A program made the translations under genes and the position numbers. Below, in pieces: positions 11,949 through 19,744 of a stretch of DNA of 64,000 bases. The notes beneath the pieces are model-generated. The model was not told where the DNA came from. It did no database searches and saw only the letters and a program-made list of their open reading frames with translations. Where the stretch lies: positions 1-64,000 of the forward strand of contig NZ_CP152342.1 of the NCBI RefSeq assembly GCF_045291395.1, in the 5' to 3' direction. The DNA is from MR-S7 sp000400995. GTDB taxonomy: Bacteria; Pseudomonadota; Gammaproteobacteria; Burkholderiales; Burkholderiaceae_C. Numbering within the stretch: the stretch's first letter is position 1; every line of letters begins with the position of its first letter.

Positions 11949-13076
11949 ATGCTGCTGACCCAAGACCAGGAAATGATCCGCGACGCCGTGCGCGACTTCG
12001 CTCAAGACCAGCTGTGGCCGCATGCCGCGCGCTGGGACAAGGAACACCACTTTCCGAAGGAGGCGCACCAGGGCCTGGCGCAGCTGGGCGCCTACGGCAT
12101 TTGCGTGCCCGAGCAATACGGCGGCGCCGCGCTCGACTACGTGAGCCTGGCCCTGGTGCTGGAGGAAATCGCCGCGGGCGACGGCGGCACCAGCACCGCG
12201 ATCAGCGTGACCAACTGCCCGGTCAATGCCATCCTCATGCGCTACGGCAGCGAGGCGCAAAAGCAGCAATGGCTCGCGCCCCTGGCGCGCGGCGAAATGC
12301 TCGGCGCCTTCTGCCTCACCGAGCCGCACGTAGGCTCCGACGCATCGGCGCTGCGCACCACGGCCGTGAAACAGGGCGACGCCTATGTGATCAACGGCGT
12401 CAAGCAGTTCATCACCAGCGGCAAGAACGGACACGTGGCCATTGTCATCGCCGTGACCGACAAGGGCGCGGGCAAGAAAGGCATGAGCGCTTTCCTCGTG
12501 CCCACGAACACGCCCGGCTACGTGGTGGCGCGGCTGGAGGACAAGCTGGGCCAGCACAGCAGCGACACGGCGCAGATCAATTTCGACAACTGCCGCATCC
12601 CCTTTGACAACCTCATCGGCGCCGAGGGCGAGGGCTACAAGATCGCGCTGGGCGCTTTGGAAGGCGGGCGCATCGGCATCGCCGCGCAGAGCGTGGGCAT
12701 GGCGCGCAGCGCCTTCGACTTCGCCGTGCAGTACGCCAAGGAGCGCGAGAGCTTCGGCCAGCCCATCTTGAACCACCAGGCCGTGGGTTTTCGCCTGGCC
12801 GACTGCGCCACGCAGATCGAGGCCGCGCGCCAGCTCATCTGGCACGCCGCAGCGCTGCGCGACGCGGGCCGCCCCTGCCTGAAGGAAGCGGCCATGGCCA
12901 AGCTGTTCGCCAGCGAAATGGCCGAGCGCGTGTGCAGCGCCGCCATCCAGACGCTGGGCGGCTATGGCGTGGTTCAGGATTTTCCCGTCGAGCGCATCTA
13001 CCGCGACGTGCGCGTGTGCCAGATCTACGAAGGCACGAGCGACGTGCAGAAGATCATCATCCAGCGCGCGCTATGA
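11949..13076 (+). CDS. Acyl-CoA dehydrogenase
   Basis: This 375-residue flavoenzyme introduces a double bond into an acyl-CoA. Signatures are FCLTEPHVGSDAS, VKQFITSG, TLGGYGVVQDFPVER and the C-terminal catalytic Glu-361 in IYEGTSDVQ, the short/medium/branched-chain position. It therefore differs from the isovaleryl-CoA enzyme upstream. An AAGGAG ribosome site precedes the ATG at 11949. Likely substrates are short straight or 2-methyl-branched acyl-CoAs; this is inferred from family, not shown. Confidence 0.92.
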   Translation: MLLTQDQEMIRDAVRDFAQDQLWPHAARWDKEHHFPKEAHQGLAQLGAYGICVPEQYGGAALDYVSLALVLEEIAAGDGGTSTAISVTNCPVNAILMRYGSEAQKQQWLAPLARGEMLGAFCLTEPHVGSDASALRTTAVKQGDAYVINGVKQFITSGKNGHVAIVIAVTDKGAGKKGMSAFLVPTNTPGYVVARLEDKLGQHSSDTAQINFDNCRIPFDNLIGAEGEGYKIALGALEGGRIGIAAQSVGMARSAFDFAVQYAKERESFGQPILNHQAVGFRLADCATQIEAARQLIWHAAALRDAGRPCLKEAAMAKLFASEMAERVCSAAIQTLGGYGVVQDFPVERIYRDVRVCQIYEGTSDVQKIIIQRAL

Positions 13077-13084
13077 AGGAAATA

Positions 13085-13158
13085 GGGCGAAAGCGCCCGT
13101 GTATCAAGTGCAAAAAGCTATCTTTTCGATAGCTATTGGCGTTTGGCGTAGCAGCTCG
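13085..13158 (+). repeat. Terminator-like hairpin and degenerate repeat copy B
   Basis: GGGCG-AAAG-CGCCC (13085-13098) follows the dehydrogenase stop by 8 bp, without a T-run. Next, GCTATC-TTTTC-GATAGC (13118-13134) matches the first hairpin of the dispersed repeat, followed by a decayed second half (TTGGCGTTTGGCG). The intact GCGCTTG/AAGCGC stem is missing here. Confidence 0.5.
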
Positions 13159-13212
13159 CCTGCATCTGCCGGGCTGCGGCCAGCACGGCGGCGGTACCGG
13201 AAAACATCGTAG
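13133..13212 (-). pseudogene. Possible C-terminal gene remnant left of IS element
   Basis: On the minus strand, the 80 bp between the IS left end and a TAG at 13133-13135 are open and read as a 26-residue tail rich in Ala, ending SCYAKRQ. It may be the 3' remnant of a gene cut by the IS, perhaps the lipoprotein gene whose 5' end lies on the other side. The match cannot be proved from this window, and the open frame could be chance. Confidence 0.25.
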
Positions 13213-13279
13213 TGACCTGCTCCCTATAGGGCGTACCAGTTGAAGGTTAGTAGAGTCCGTTTTCAGAGGAAGAACGGAC

Positions 13280-13546
13280 ATGAAGAAGAGCAGATTCACC
13301 GACGAGCAGATCATCGGATTTCTCAAGCAGGCCGAGGGCGGCATGCCGGTCAAGGAACTGTGCCGCCTGGGCGGCTTCAGCGATGCGACCTTCTACAAGT
13401 GGCGTGCCAAGTTCGGTGGCATGCAGGCTAGCGAGGCCACGCGGCTGCGCGAGATCGAGGGCGAGAACGCCAAGCTCAAGAAACTGCTGGCCGAGGCCCA
13501 TCTACACATCGAAGCGCTGAAGGTGGGCTTCGGGGTAAAGCGCTGA
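13280..13546 (+). CDS. IS3-family transposase OrfA
   Basis: This 88-residue protein has the helix-turn-helix of IS3 OrfA (FTDEQIIGFLKQAEGG...KELCRLGGFSDATFYKWRAKFGG) and a C-terminal leucine-zipper-like helix (REIEGENAKLKKLLAEAHLHIEALK, residues 56-80) for multimerisation. It binds the IS ends. The stop overlaps an open -1 frame leading into orfB, so a fused OrfAB could be made by programmed frameshifting near GGGGTAAAG at 13532-13540, although no classical A6G slippery run is present. Confidence 0.93.
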   Translation: MKKSRFTDEQIIGFLKQAEGGMPVKELCRLGGFSDATFYKWRAKFGGMQASEATRLREIEGENAKLKKLLAEAHLHIEALKVGFGVKR

Positions 13547-13578
13547 CCCCGCAGGCCAGGCGCGAGGCCGCTGCCAGG

Positions 13579-14403
13579 ATGGTTCAAGAACTGTCCATCA
13601 GCGAGCGCCGCGCCTGTCGCTATGCGGGGTTGTCCAGAACCAGCTACCGGGAGCCGCCCAGCATGAACGAGTCCACAGCCAGCCTGAGCACGCGCATCGT
13701 CGAGTTGGCGCATGAGCGCCGGCGCTTCGGCTACCGGCGCATCCATGACCTGTTGGCCCTGGAAGGCCATCAGGTGAACCACAAGCGCGTGTGGCGCCTG
13801 TACAAGCTGGCCAACCTGTCGGTGCGCAAGCGCCGCAAGGTCAAGCGTCCCACGGGCGAGCGTCAGCCCTTGGTGAGCAGCCGCCATGTCAATGACACCT
13901 GGAGCACGGACTTCGTGATGGACGCACTGACCAATGGCCGGCGCATCAAGTGCCTGACGGTGGTCGATGACTTCAGCCGCGAGTGCGTGGACATCGCGGT
14001 GGATCACGGCATGGGCGGCGAGTACGTCGTGCGCTTGCTGGACCAGGCCGCGCAGTTCCGAGGCTATCCACTGGCCATCCGCACCGATCAGGGGCCGGAG
14101 TTCACCAGCCGGGCTTTCATTGCGTGGGCAGCGGCACGAGGCGTGCGGCACCTGCTCAACGATGCAGGCTGTCCGACCCAGAACGCCTACATCGAGAGCT
14201 TCAACGGCAAATTCAGGGATGAGTGCTTGAACGAGCAATGGTTCGAGACGCTGGTGCAGGCTCGCCAGGAGGTGGCCCGATGGCGGCGTGACTACAACGA
14301 GGTGCGGCCCCACAGTTCACTGGGGCGCATCTCGCCGGCCAGCTTTGCTGCCTTGCATCGCCAGCGCGCTGGCGATGCAAGGCAATCACCGGAGATCAAG
14401 TAG
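13579..14403 (+). CDS. IS3-family transposase OrfB (integrase domain)
   Basis: This 274-residue DDE transposase carries Asp-111 (WSTDFVMD), Asp-170 (RTDQGPEF) and Glu-206 (YIESFNGK), giving the DD(35)E spacing of the family, and an N-terminal HTH_21-type segment (RRRFGYRRIHDLL). The frame is -1 relative to orfA and open well upstream of the ATG at 13579, so the functional product is likely the OrfAB fusion. All catalytic residues are present, so the element may still be active. Confidence 0.93.
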   Translation: MVQELSISERRACRYAGLSRTSYREPPSMNESTASLSTRIVELAHERRRFGYRRIHDLLALEGHQVNHKRVWRLYKLANLSVRKRRKVKRPTGERQPLVSSRHVNDTWSTDFVMDALTNGRRIKCLTVVDDFSRECVDIAVDHGMGGEYVVRLLDQAAQFRGYPLAIRTDQGPEFTSRAFIAWAAARGVRHLLNDAGCPTQNAYIESFNGKFRDECLNEQWFETLVQARQEVARWRRDYNEVRPHSSLGRISPASFAALHRQRAGDARQSPEIK

Positions 14404-14460
14404 TCTCCACAACCTTGGACTCGCTAACTCGGGACTGGCACGTCTAACGGGGGCAGGTCA

Positions 14461-14664
14461 CACCAGATCATCGCCGCCGTTGTTCCGCAGGGTCACGCTC
14501 TTGCCGCTGCCCAAGCCATCCAGCGTGCCTTCGATGAATAGGCCGCCGGCCGGGGGCTCGTCATCGCCGCTGCCGCCGCAGGCAGCCACGGCCGAGGCCA
14601 GGCACAGCGCGGCCAGCGCGCGGCGGCGCGGGCTGGCAAGAACGGGGAGTGGGGGGCGGGGCAT
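14461..14664 (-). pseudogene. Truncated lipoprotein gene (5' part)
   Basis: Only the first 68 or so codons remain before the IS. The N-terminus has Arg-rich residues, a hydrophobic stretch (ALAALCLASAVAAC) and a lipobox ending at Cys-29, followed by GGSGDD. The last segment, GTLDGLGSGKSVTLRNNGGDDL, looks like one unit of the repeated beta-type domain of NGGDDL-containing outer-surface lipoproteins. The reading frame runs into the IS right inverted repeat. The remainder of the gene is not found in this window apart from a doubtful tail at 13133-13212. Confidence 0.7.
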
Positions 14665-14825
14665 GGTGTGCGTCCTTCGTCAAGAGAAGAATGAAGGCTG
14701 CATCGTGTGGCGGCCGGCGCCGCCTGACTTGAAGAAACGAGCACGCTGCCCTGCCTAAACTGCCGCGCATGGCAGACTTGAACGAACGTGATAAATGGGA
14801 CATGGACGCTCCTTGGTCAGTGGGA

Positions 14826-14873
14826 GAAAAATCCGAGCGGCGGCAGGCCGCCAGATACCGGCCCTGTGGCCGG
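14826..14873 (-). terminator. Possible terminator of the methyltransferase gene
   Basis: On the minus strand downstream of the methyltransferase stop, two perfect short hairpins follow each other: CCGGCC-N4-GGCCGG (14858-14873) and GGCGG-N4-CCGCC (14839-14852). A run of five T lies 7 bases past the second. The spacing to the T-run is longer than ideal. The rest of 14665-14908 holds no recognisable gene; it should contain the promoter of the truncated lipoprotein gene. Confidence 0.35.
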
Positions 14874-14908
14874 GATCAGGTGCCGCTAAAAAGGGAAAAA
14901 CGAAAAAC

Positions 14909-15625
14909 TCAGCCGGGCTTGCGGGCCACGATGAACACCCGGATGTCCTTGCCCCGGGTGCCGTGCCGCTCGACGGCCTCGACGTGCAGGCCCTGGCGGG
15001 CGATGGCGGCCGTCAACCCGCGTTCGCCAAGGCACCGCACTTCAGGCGCCTTGCCCAGCGCGCGCGCCAGCGGTATGGCCAGGTGCGGGATCAGCGGGTT
15101 CATCTCGGCGATGCAGGGCGTCTTGGAGACCAGCAGGCCGCCCGGGCGCAATGCGCGGGCTGCCAGCAGCAGGGTCTGGTCGAGATCGCTCACCAGGTGC
15201 AGCAGGTTGAAGGCCAGCACGGTGTCGTAGCAGGCCTGCCCCCAGGTGCCGGCGTCGGCATCCGCCACGGCCAGGCTCAGTTGCGCCATGGGCTGGGCCG
15301 CCAGCCTTTCGCGGGCGATGGCGATCATCCCGGCGGAAACGTCCGTCGCCAGCATGCGCCGCGTCAGGGGCGCCAGGCGCAATGCCGTGCTGCCGGTACC
15401 GCAGCCCAGTTCCAGCACGTCCTGCGCTTGCCCGGACGCGAGCAGCAGCGCCTGCACACGCCGCAGCGTGGCTTCGTACCCCGGCATGTCGGCAATCGCG
15501 CCGGCGGCGTATTGGGGCGCGATGCGGTCCCAGAAGCGGGCCTTGCGGGCGGCGGATGGAAGGACAGCCGTGGCCGTGAGCGGAAGATCGGTGGCGGGAA
15601 AAGGCATGGGATGGATGCTATCCAT
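14909..15625 (-). CDS. Class I SAM-dependent methyltransferase
   Basis: This 238-residue protein has the Rossmann methyltransferase motifs: VLELGCGTGSTALRLAP (motif I, SAM glycine loop, about residues 69-85), LATDVSAGMI (motif II Asp) and DTVLAFNLLHLVSDL, LRPGGLLVSKTP further on. It resembles UbiE/Methyltransf_11 proteins but no substrate can be read from it. It is divergent from a LysR regulator 53 bp away, which may control it. An alternative start at MPFPATD, six codons later, is possible. Confidence 0.85.
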   Translation of the reverse strand: MDSIHPMPFPATDLPLTATAVLPSAARKARFWDRIAPQYAAGAIADMPGYEATLRRVQALLLASGQAQDVLELGCGTGSTALRLAPLTRRMLATDVSAGMIAIARERLAAQPMAQLSLAVADADAGTWGQACYDTVLAFNLLHLVSDLDQTLLLAARALRPGGLLVSKTPCIAEMNPLIPHLAIPLARALGKAPEVRCLGERGLTAAIARQGLHVEAVERHGTRGKDIRVFIVARKPG

Positions 15626-15678
15626 GCATGTTTCATCAGGAAATTGCGAAAAATCGCAGCCAACATATACATTTGCGT

Positions 15679-16560
15679 ATGGAAGATCTCGACTGGAACC
15701 AGCTCAAGGCGTTTCTCGAAACGGCGCAAACGGGCTCTCTTTCCGCCGCCGCGCGCAAGCTGGGCCTGACCCAGCCCACGCTGAGCCGCCAGGTGGCCGC
15801 CATCGAGCGTCGCATGGGCGTGACCTTGTTCGAGCGCGTGGGCAAGGCAATGGCGCTTACCCCCACCGGGCTCGACCTGCTGGAGCACGCCCGCGCCATG
15901 GGCGCCGCCGCCGAGGCCCTGGGCCTGGCCGCCACGGGGCGCTCGCAGGCCGTAGGCGGGGTGGTGTCGGTCTCGGCGACCGACATGGTGGCGGCGCATT
16001 TGCTGCCGCCGCTGGTCCGGCAACTGCGGGGCGAGGAGCCCGGCATCGCCATCGAGATCATTTCGTCCAATGCCGTGAACGACCTGCTGCGCCGTGAGGC
16101 CGACATCGCCATCCGCCACGTGCAGCCCGAGCAGCCCGACCTGATCGCGCGCCGCATCGGCGATGCCAGCGCGGGCTTCTATGCGTCGCAAGACTGGGTC
16201 GCCGCCCACGGCCACCCGCGCACTGCGCAGGAGGCTGCCCATTTGCCCTTCGTGGGCTCCGACCGCGCGGGCCAGTACCTGGCCTACCTGCGCCAGCACG
16301 GCCTGCCGCTCGGCGAGGGCAGCTTCAGTTGCTATTCGGACCACAACGTCGCCCACTGGGCGCTGGTGCGCCAGGGCATGGGCATCGGCGCGATCATGGA
16401 CGACATCGCCCGCGAGACGCCGGGCGTGGTGCGTGTGCTCGACGACGTGCCACCCGTTTATTTCCCGATCTGGCTGGTGTCGCACCGCGAACTGCGCACC
16501 TCGCGCCGTATACAGCGGGTGTTCGAGGCGCTGGCGCAGGGGCTGTCGGGGAGCGGTTGA
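15679..16560 (+). CDS. LysR-family transcriptional regulator
   Basis: This 293-residue protein has an N-terminal winged HTH (LKAFLETAQTGSLSAAARKLGLTQPTLSRQVAAIERRMGVTLF, residues 8-50) and a periplasmic-binding-like effector domain (about 90-290). The ATG at 15679 puts the HTH at its normal place near the N-terminus. ATAC-N6-GTAT overlaps this start (15667-15680) and could be part of an autoregulatory site. It is divergent from the methyltransferase gene, the likely target. Confidence 0.9.
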   Translation: MEDLDWNQLKAFLETAQTGSLSAAARKLGLTQPTLSRQVAAIERRMGVTLFERVGKAMALTPTGLDLLEHARAMGAAAEALGLAATGRSQAVGGVVSVSATDMVAAHLLPPLVRQLRGEEPGIAIEIISSNAVNDLLRREADIAIRHVQPEQPDLIARRIGDASAGFYASQDWVAAHGHPRTAQEAAHLPFVGSDRAGQYLAYLRQHGLPLGEGSFSCYSDHNVAHWALVRQGMGIGAIMDDIARETPGVVRVLDDVPPVYFPIWLVSHRELRTSRRIQRVFEALAQGLSGSG

Positions 16561-16579
16561 ACGCGCCTGCGCACTGTCA

Positions 16580-16644
16580 TTTGCTATGTTTTTAATAGCT
16601 TTTGGCGCTTTTCTGGAAAGCGCTGAGGGCGATTTTGACTCATG
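16580..16644 (+). repeat. Dispersed stem-loop repeat, copy C
   Basis: Lies between the convergent lysR and tauE-like genes. It reads TTGCTATGTTTTTAATAGC (first hairpin), then GGCGCTTTTCTGGAAAGCGCT (second hairpin, stem GCGCTTT/AAAGCGC), and a GATTTTGA tail, matching the family in order and spacing. It may act as a transcription barrier between the two converging genes. Confidence 0.75.
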
Positions 16645-16667
16645 GGATTGGCCAGGCGCGCCGTGCG

Positions 16668-17414
16668 TCAGTCCACCAGCCTGGGCAGCGCCGACGCCAG
16701 CAGCGCCACGCCCGAGGCCGTGAGCAGCCCCAGCACGATCTGCCGGAAGCGGGCCTCGCTGATGCCGATATAGAGGCGCGCGCCCAGCAGCGTGGGCACC
16801 AGCATGGCCGGCGCGACGATGGCGAACGGCGGCAGCATCTCGCGCGTGACCACGCCCGTGGCGAAGTAGGTGCCCATGGTCACGGCCAGCATCGACAGGT
16901 TGAAGTTCTGGATGATGGAGCGCTGCGCGTCCTTCTCGTAGCCGCGCAGCGTGCACCACAGCGTGGGCAGCGCGCCAGTGAAGCCGCCGATGCCGCCCAT
17001 CACGCCGCCCGCCAGGCCCACCGCACCGTCGGCCAGCCGCCCGCCCGCCGTGATGCGCGGCAAGCGCGACGACAGCAGCATCGCCGGGCACCATACCGCC
17101 AGGAGCAGGCCCAGGATGGCCTTGAACCAGTGCATGTCCAGGTGCGGCAGCAGTGCCACGCCCAGCGGTATGCCCGCCAGCCCTCCGGCCACGAAGGGCA
17201 GCAGCCGCCGCCAGTCGAAGCCGCGGCGCACCGTCGCGGCCGCCAGCACCTGCCCCGTCAGCGCGCCGAACACGGCCAGCGTGGCTGCCAGGCGCGGCTC
17301 CAGCGCCCAGGCCCAGAACGACATGGCCACCATGCCGAAGGCGAAGCCCGAAAGGCCCTGCACGAAGCCCGCGACCACCGCGCCCAGGGCCACCACGAGA
17401 TACACCGATTCCAT
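16668..17414 (-). CDS. TauE/SafE-family sulfite/anion exporter
   Basis: This 248-residue membrane protein has about eight hydrophobic segments and the internal repeat of TSUP/TauE permeases (GFVQGLSGFAFGMVAMSFWAW in the first half, GGVMGGIGGFTGALPTLW in the second). Members export sulfite, sulfoacetate or other organic anions. The start at 17414 is chosen because the protein then begins in the first membrane helix; the frame remains open further upstream but into the neighbouring LysR gene. A divergent LysR gene at 17506 probably regulates it. The substrate is unknown. Confidence 0.87.
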   Translation of the reverse strand: MESVYLVVALGAVVAGFVQGLSGFAFGMVAMSFWAWALEPRLAATLAVFGALTGQVLAAATVRRGFDWRRLLPFVAGGLAGIPLGVALLPHLDMHWFKAILGLLLAVWCPAMLLSSRLPRITAGGRLADGAVGLAGGVMGGIGGFTGALPTLWCTLRGYEKDAQRSIIQNFNLSMLAVTMGTYFATGVVTREMLPPFAIVAPAMLVPTLLGARLYIGISEARFRQIVLGLLTASGVALLASALPRLVD

Positions 17415-17505
17415 TGCCGTCCTCCCATCCGTCGTCGTGCGGATTCTTGCGGCGATGGCATAAGCTGCGCATTGTATGTTTCTATAAGGCCATATCCTTC
17501 TGCTT

Positions 17506-18465
17506 ATGCCTGCCGCCATGCCGCCCTTGGTCCACCGACTCGCCACGCGCCTGCGCATGAAGCACCTGCTGCTGCTCCAGGCCATCGGCGCGCACGGCAC
17601 GCTCACGCGCGTGGCCGAGCACATGGCCACCAGCCAGCCGGCCGTCACGCAGGCGCTGGCGGACCTGGAGGCGCTGTTCGGCGCGCCCCTGTTCACACGC
17701 TCGCCGCGCGGCATGGAGCCCACCGCGCTAGGGCGCCTGGTGCTGGCCCGCGCACAGACCATGCTGGCCGACCTGGGCCACTGGGCGCAGGACATCGAGG
17801 CCGCGGGCCACGGCCGCGCCGCGCACCTGCACGTGGGCGCCATCCCCTTCCTGCCCGGCCGCTTGCTGGCGCGCGCCATCGACCGCACGCGGCCCGCGGG
17901 CCAGCGCATCACGGTGACGCTGCACGAGGACACCAGCGACCGTCTGCTGGCGCGCCTGCGCGCGCACGAGCTGGACTGCGTGATCGGCCGCGCCTCCGCC
18001 ATCCTCGACATGGCGGGCCTGCGGCACGAGGTGCTCTATGCGCAGGAGCCGCGCCTGATCGCGCACCGGCGCCTGGCCGCGCGCCTGGCGCGCCGGCCGC
18101 TCGCTTGGGCCGAACTGGCCGGCCTGGAGTGGGTGATGGGCGCGCGCCAGACCCCGATGCGCGAGCAGATCACCGACTTCTTCCTGCGCGCCGGCGTGGC
18201 GCCGCCCGCGCCCTTCGTCGAGAGCCTGTCGGTCAAGGTGATCGGCGAACTGGTGGCCGCCAACGAGCGGGCCGTCTCCATCGTGCCGGCCGACGTGGCG
18301 CAGGAACTGGTGCGCATCGCCGGCGTGGCCATCGTGCGCCACCGCTTCGGCTGGACATTGCCGCCCATCACGCTGTTCCAGCGCGCGGCCGGCGCGCAGC
18401 ACGAGGAGCAGCGCCTGTTCGCGCAGGCGCTGCGCGCGGTGAGCGCGGAGATGGCCGCTGCCTAG
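17506..18465 (+). CDS. LysR-family transcriptional regulator
   Basis: This protein is up to 319 residues, with the HTH at residues 18-65 (LRMKHLLLLQAIGAHGTLTRVAEHMATSQPAVTQALADLE) and a LysR substrate domain after it. Several in-frame ATGs (17506, 17518 and later) make the exact start uncertain. It diverges from the TauE-like gene. The intergenic DNA contains AAGG-N6-CCTT (17486-17499) next to ATAAG, a plausible but weak LysR site. Confidence 0.88.
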   Translation: MPAAMPPLVHRLATRLRMKHLLLLQAIGAHGTLTRVAEHMATSQPAVTQALADLEALFGAPLFTRSPRGMEPTALGRLVLARAQTMLADLGHWAQDIEAAGHGRAAHLHVGAIPFLPGRLLARAIDRTRPAGQRITVTLHEDTSDRLLARLRAHELDCVIGRASAILDMAGLRHEVLYAQEPRLIAHRRLAARLARRPLAWAELAGLEWVMGARQTPMREQITDFFLRAGVAPPAPFVESLSVKVIGELVAANERAVSIVPADVAQELVRIAGVAIVRHRFGWTLPPITLFQRAAGAQHEEQRLFAQALRAVSAEMAAA

Positions 18466-18474
18466 AATCGCGCG

Positions 18475-18888
18475 ATGTCTTCTGTCTCCTCCGCCTGCCC
18501 CTGCGGCCGCACCCGTTCCCCGGGCCGGCCGCTGCCCTATGCGCAGTGCTGCGGCCGCTACATCGGCGACTTCGCCGGTTGCCCCGCACCCGACGCCGAG
18601 AGCCTCATGCGCTCGCGCTACACCGCCTTCACGCGCGAGGACGCGGCCTACCTGCTGGCCACCTGGCACCCCAGCCACCGCCCCTCCGCGCTGGACTTCG
18701 ACACCGGCGCGAAGTGGCTGGGGCTGGAGGTGCGCACGCACCGCGCGACAGGGCCCGATGCGGCCGAGGTGGAGTTCGTCGCGCGCTGGCGCGTGGCGGG
18801 GCGGGCGGTGCGGCTGCACGAGCGCAGCCGCTTCGTGCGCGAAGAGGGGCGCTGGTACTACCTGATGCCTTGCGCCACCGATGCGTAG
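18475..18888 (+). CDS. YchJ-like protein (SEC-C motif, NTF2-like)
   Basis: This 137-residue protein starts 9 bp after the lysR stop. It has the Cys-rich N-terminal metal-binding segment of the YchJ/UPF0225 family (CPCGR and YAQCCGRY) and the conserved LMRSRYTAFTREDAAYLLATWHP helix, then an NTF2-like barrel ending in GRWYYL. The biochemical role of the family is not established. It is probably co-transcribed with the regulator upstream by position only. The 72 bp after it contain a small AAGCC/GGCTT hairpin and nothing else recognisable. Confidence 0.87.
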   Translation: MSSVSSACPCGRTRSPGRPLPYAQCCGRYIGDFAGCPAPDAESLMRSRYTAFTREDAAYLLATWHPSHRPSALDFDTGAKWLGLEVRTHRATGPDAAEVEFVARWRVAGRAVRLHERSRFVREEGRWYYLMPCATDA

Positions 18889-18960
18889 AAAGCCGTGGCG
18901 GCTTCTGTGGCGCGCTTTATTGCAGAGAGGGCAGGGCTAGAAACAAGAGCGCGGCATCGA

Positions 18961-19704
18961 CTACAGGCCGCTTTCGTCCTTGCCGGTGCGCTTGCGGCGG
19001 TGGTTCGGGCTATAAGCCGCTGGTGGGGGCGAGCGAAGAATCATGTCCGCAAATACCCGCCCGCCCGCGGAGATGTGGTCGCGCATGGCTTCGGCCGCTG
19101 CCTCGCTGTCGCCGAGCAAAATGGCTTTCACGACAGCCTCATGCTCTGCGTGTGAGCCTGCAAGCCGTTTGGCCGTTTCGAACAGCTTTCCTCGGTAGGG
19201 AGCAATGCGCAGCCTGACCTGGCGCGTCTGCTCCACGATGAATGCATTGCCGCTGGCCTCGTAGATCACGTCATGCAGCAGCACATTGGCGCGCTCGTAG
19301 CCGACCGAATCCCCAGACTCGGCGCAACGCGCGGTCTGCTCCAGAGCGCGTGCCAGACGCTCCTTCTGGCCCACGTTGATGCGATGGGCTGCCAGGCGTG
19401 CCAGCACGCCCTCCAGTTCGGCCAGCCCTTCCATCATCGCCACCAGTTCGCGGGCATCGAGATGCCGCACATAGATCCCGGCGCGAGGCCGAATGCTCAC
19501 CATCCCTTTGGCGGCCAGCAGCAGCAATGCTTCGCGCACGGGCGTGCGCGAAGTGGTGAACCGTGCGCACAGGGCCTGCTCATTGATGGCCATGCCTGGC
19601 TGCAGCCGGCCGCTGCGCAAGTCGTCTTCAAGCGCCAGCCGGATGCGGTCCTGGAGGCTTTGTGCTCCTAGGGTTTGTGCCGATTCGGACGAAATCTGGT
19701 TCAT
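18961..19704 (-). CDS. GntR-family regulator (FadR/FCD type)
   Basis: This 247-residue protein has an N-terminal winged HTH (LEDDLRSGRLQPGMAINEQALCARFTTSRTPVREALLLLAAKGMV) and an all-helical FCD ligand domain with metal-binding His residues in LLHDVIYEASGN and GSHAEHEAVVKAI. It is divergent from the crotonase/Bug/CaiB genes and begins 6 bp from a 23-bp near-palindrome, so it most likely represses that operon until an organic-acid or acyl ligand binds. The C-terminus has a basic tail (NHRRKR) outside the domain. Confidence 0.9.
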   Translation of the reverse strand: MNQISSESAQTLGAQSLQDRIRLALEDDLRSGRLQPGMAINEQALCARFTTSRTPVREALLLLAAKGMVSIRPRAGIYVRHLDARELVAMMEGLAELEGVLARLAAHRINVGQKERLARALEQTARCAESGDSVGYERANVLLHDVIYEASGNAFIVEQTRQVRLRIAPYRGKLFETAKRLAGSHAEHEAVVKAILLGDSEAAAEAMRDHISAGGRVFADMILRSPPPAAYSPNHRRKRTGKDESGL

Positions 19705-19709
19705 TTTCT

Positions 19710-19732
19710 AATTGAAGATATATCTATGAATT
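19710..19732 (+). promoter_or_regulatory. Candidate GntR operator
   Basis: An AT-rich near-palindrome between the divergent gntR and crotonase genes, with the perfect core AGATATATCT (19716-19725) and outer AATT/AATT arms. It overlaps the probable -10 regions of both promoters. Assignment to the adjacent GntR protein is by position. Confidence 0.5.
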
Positions 19733-19744
19733 AAATTGGTACAT

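Larger units (their letters stand above)
13213..14460 (+). mobile_element. IS3-family insertion sequence
   Basis: The element is 1248 bp. Its imperfect terminal inverted repeats are about 28 bp: the left end starts TGACCTGCTCCC and the right end, reverse-complemented, starts TGACCTGCCCCC, and both share a CCAGT block further in. It carries orfA and orfB in the -1 frame relation of IS3 elements. The flanks are CGTAG on the left and CACCA on the right, so no target-site duplication is visible, suggesting a later deletion or rearrangement next to it. It truncates a lipoprotein gene at its right end. Confidence 0.9.

Noticed and set aside
13213..14460. Reading the IS as inactive because orfA and orfB are separate
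   Set aside because: The -1 frame relation is normal for IS3 elements and all DDE residues are present, so separation is not evidence of decay.
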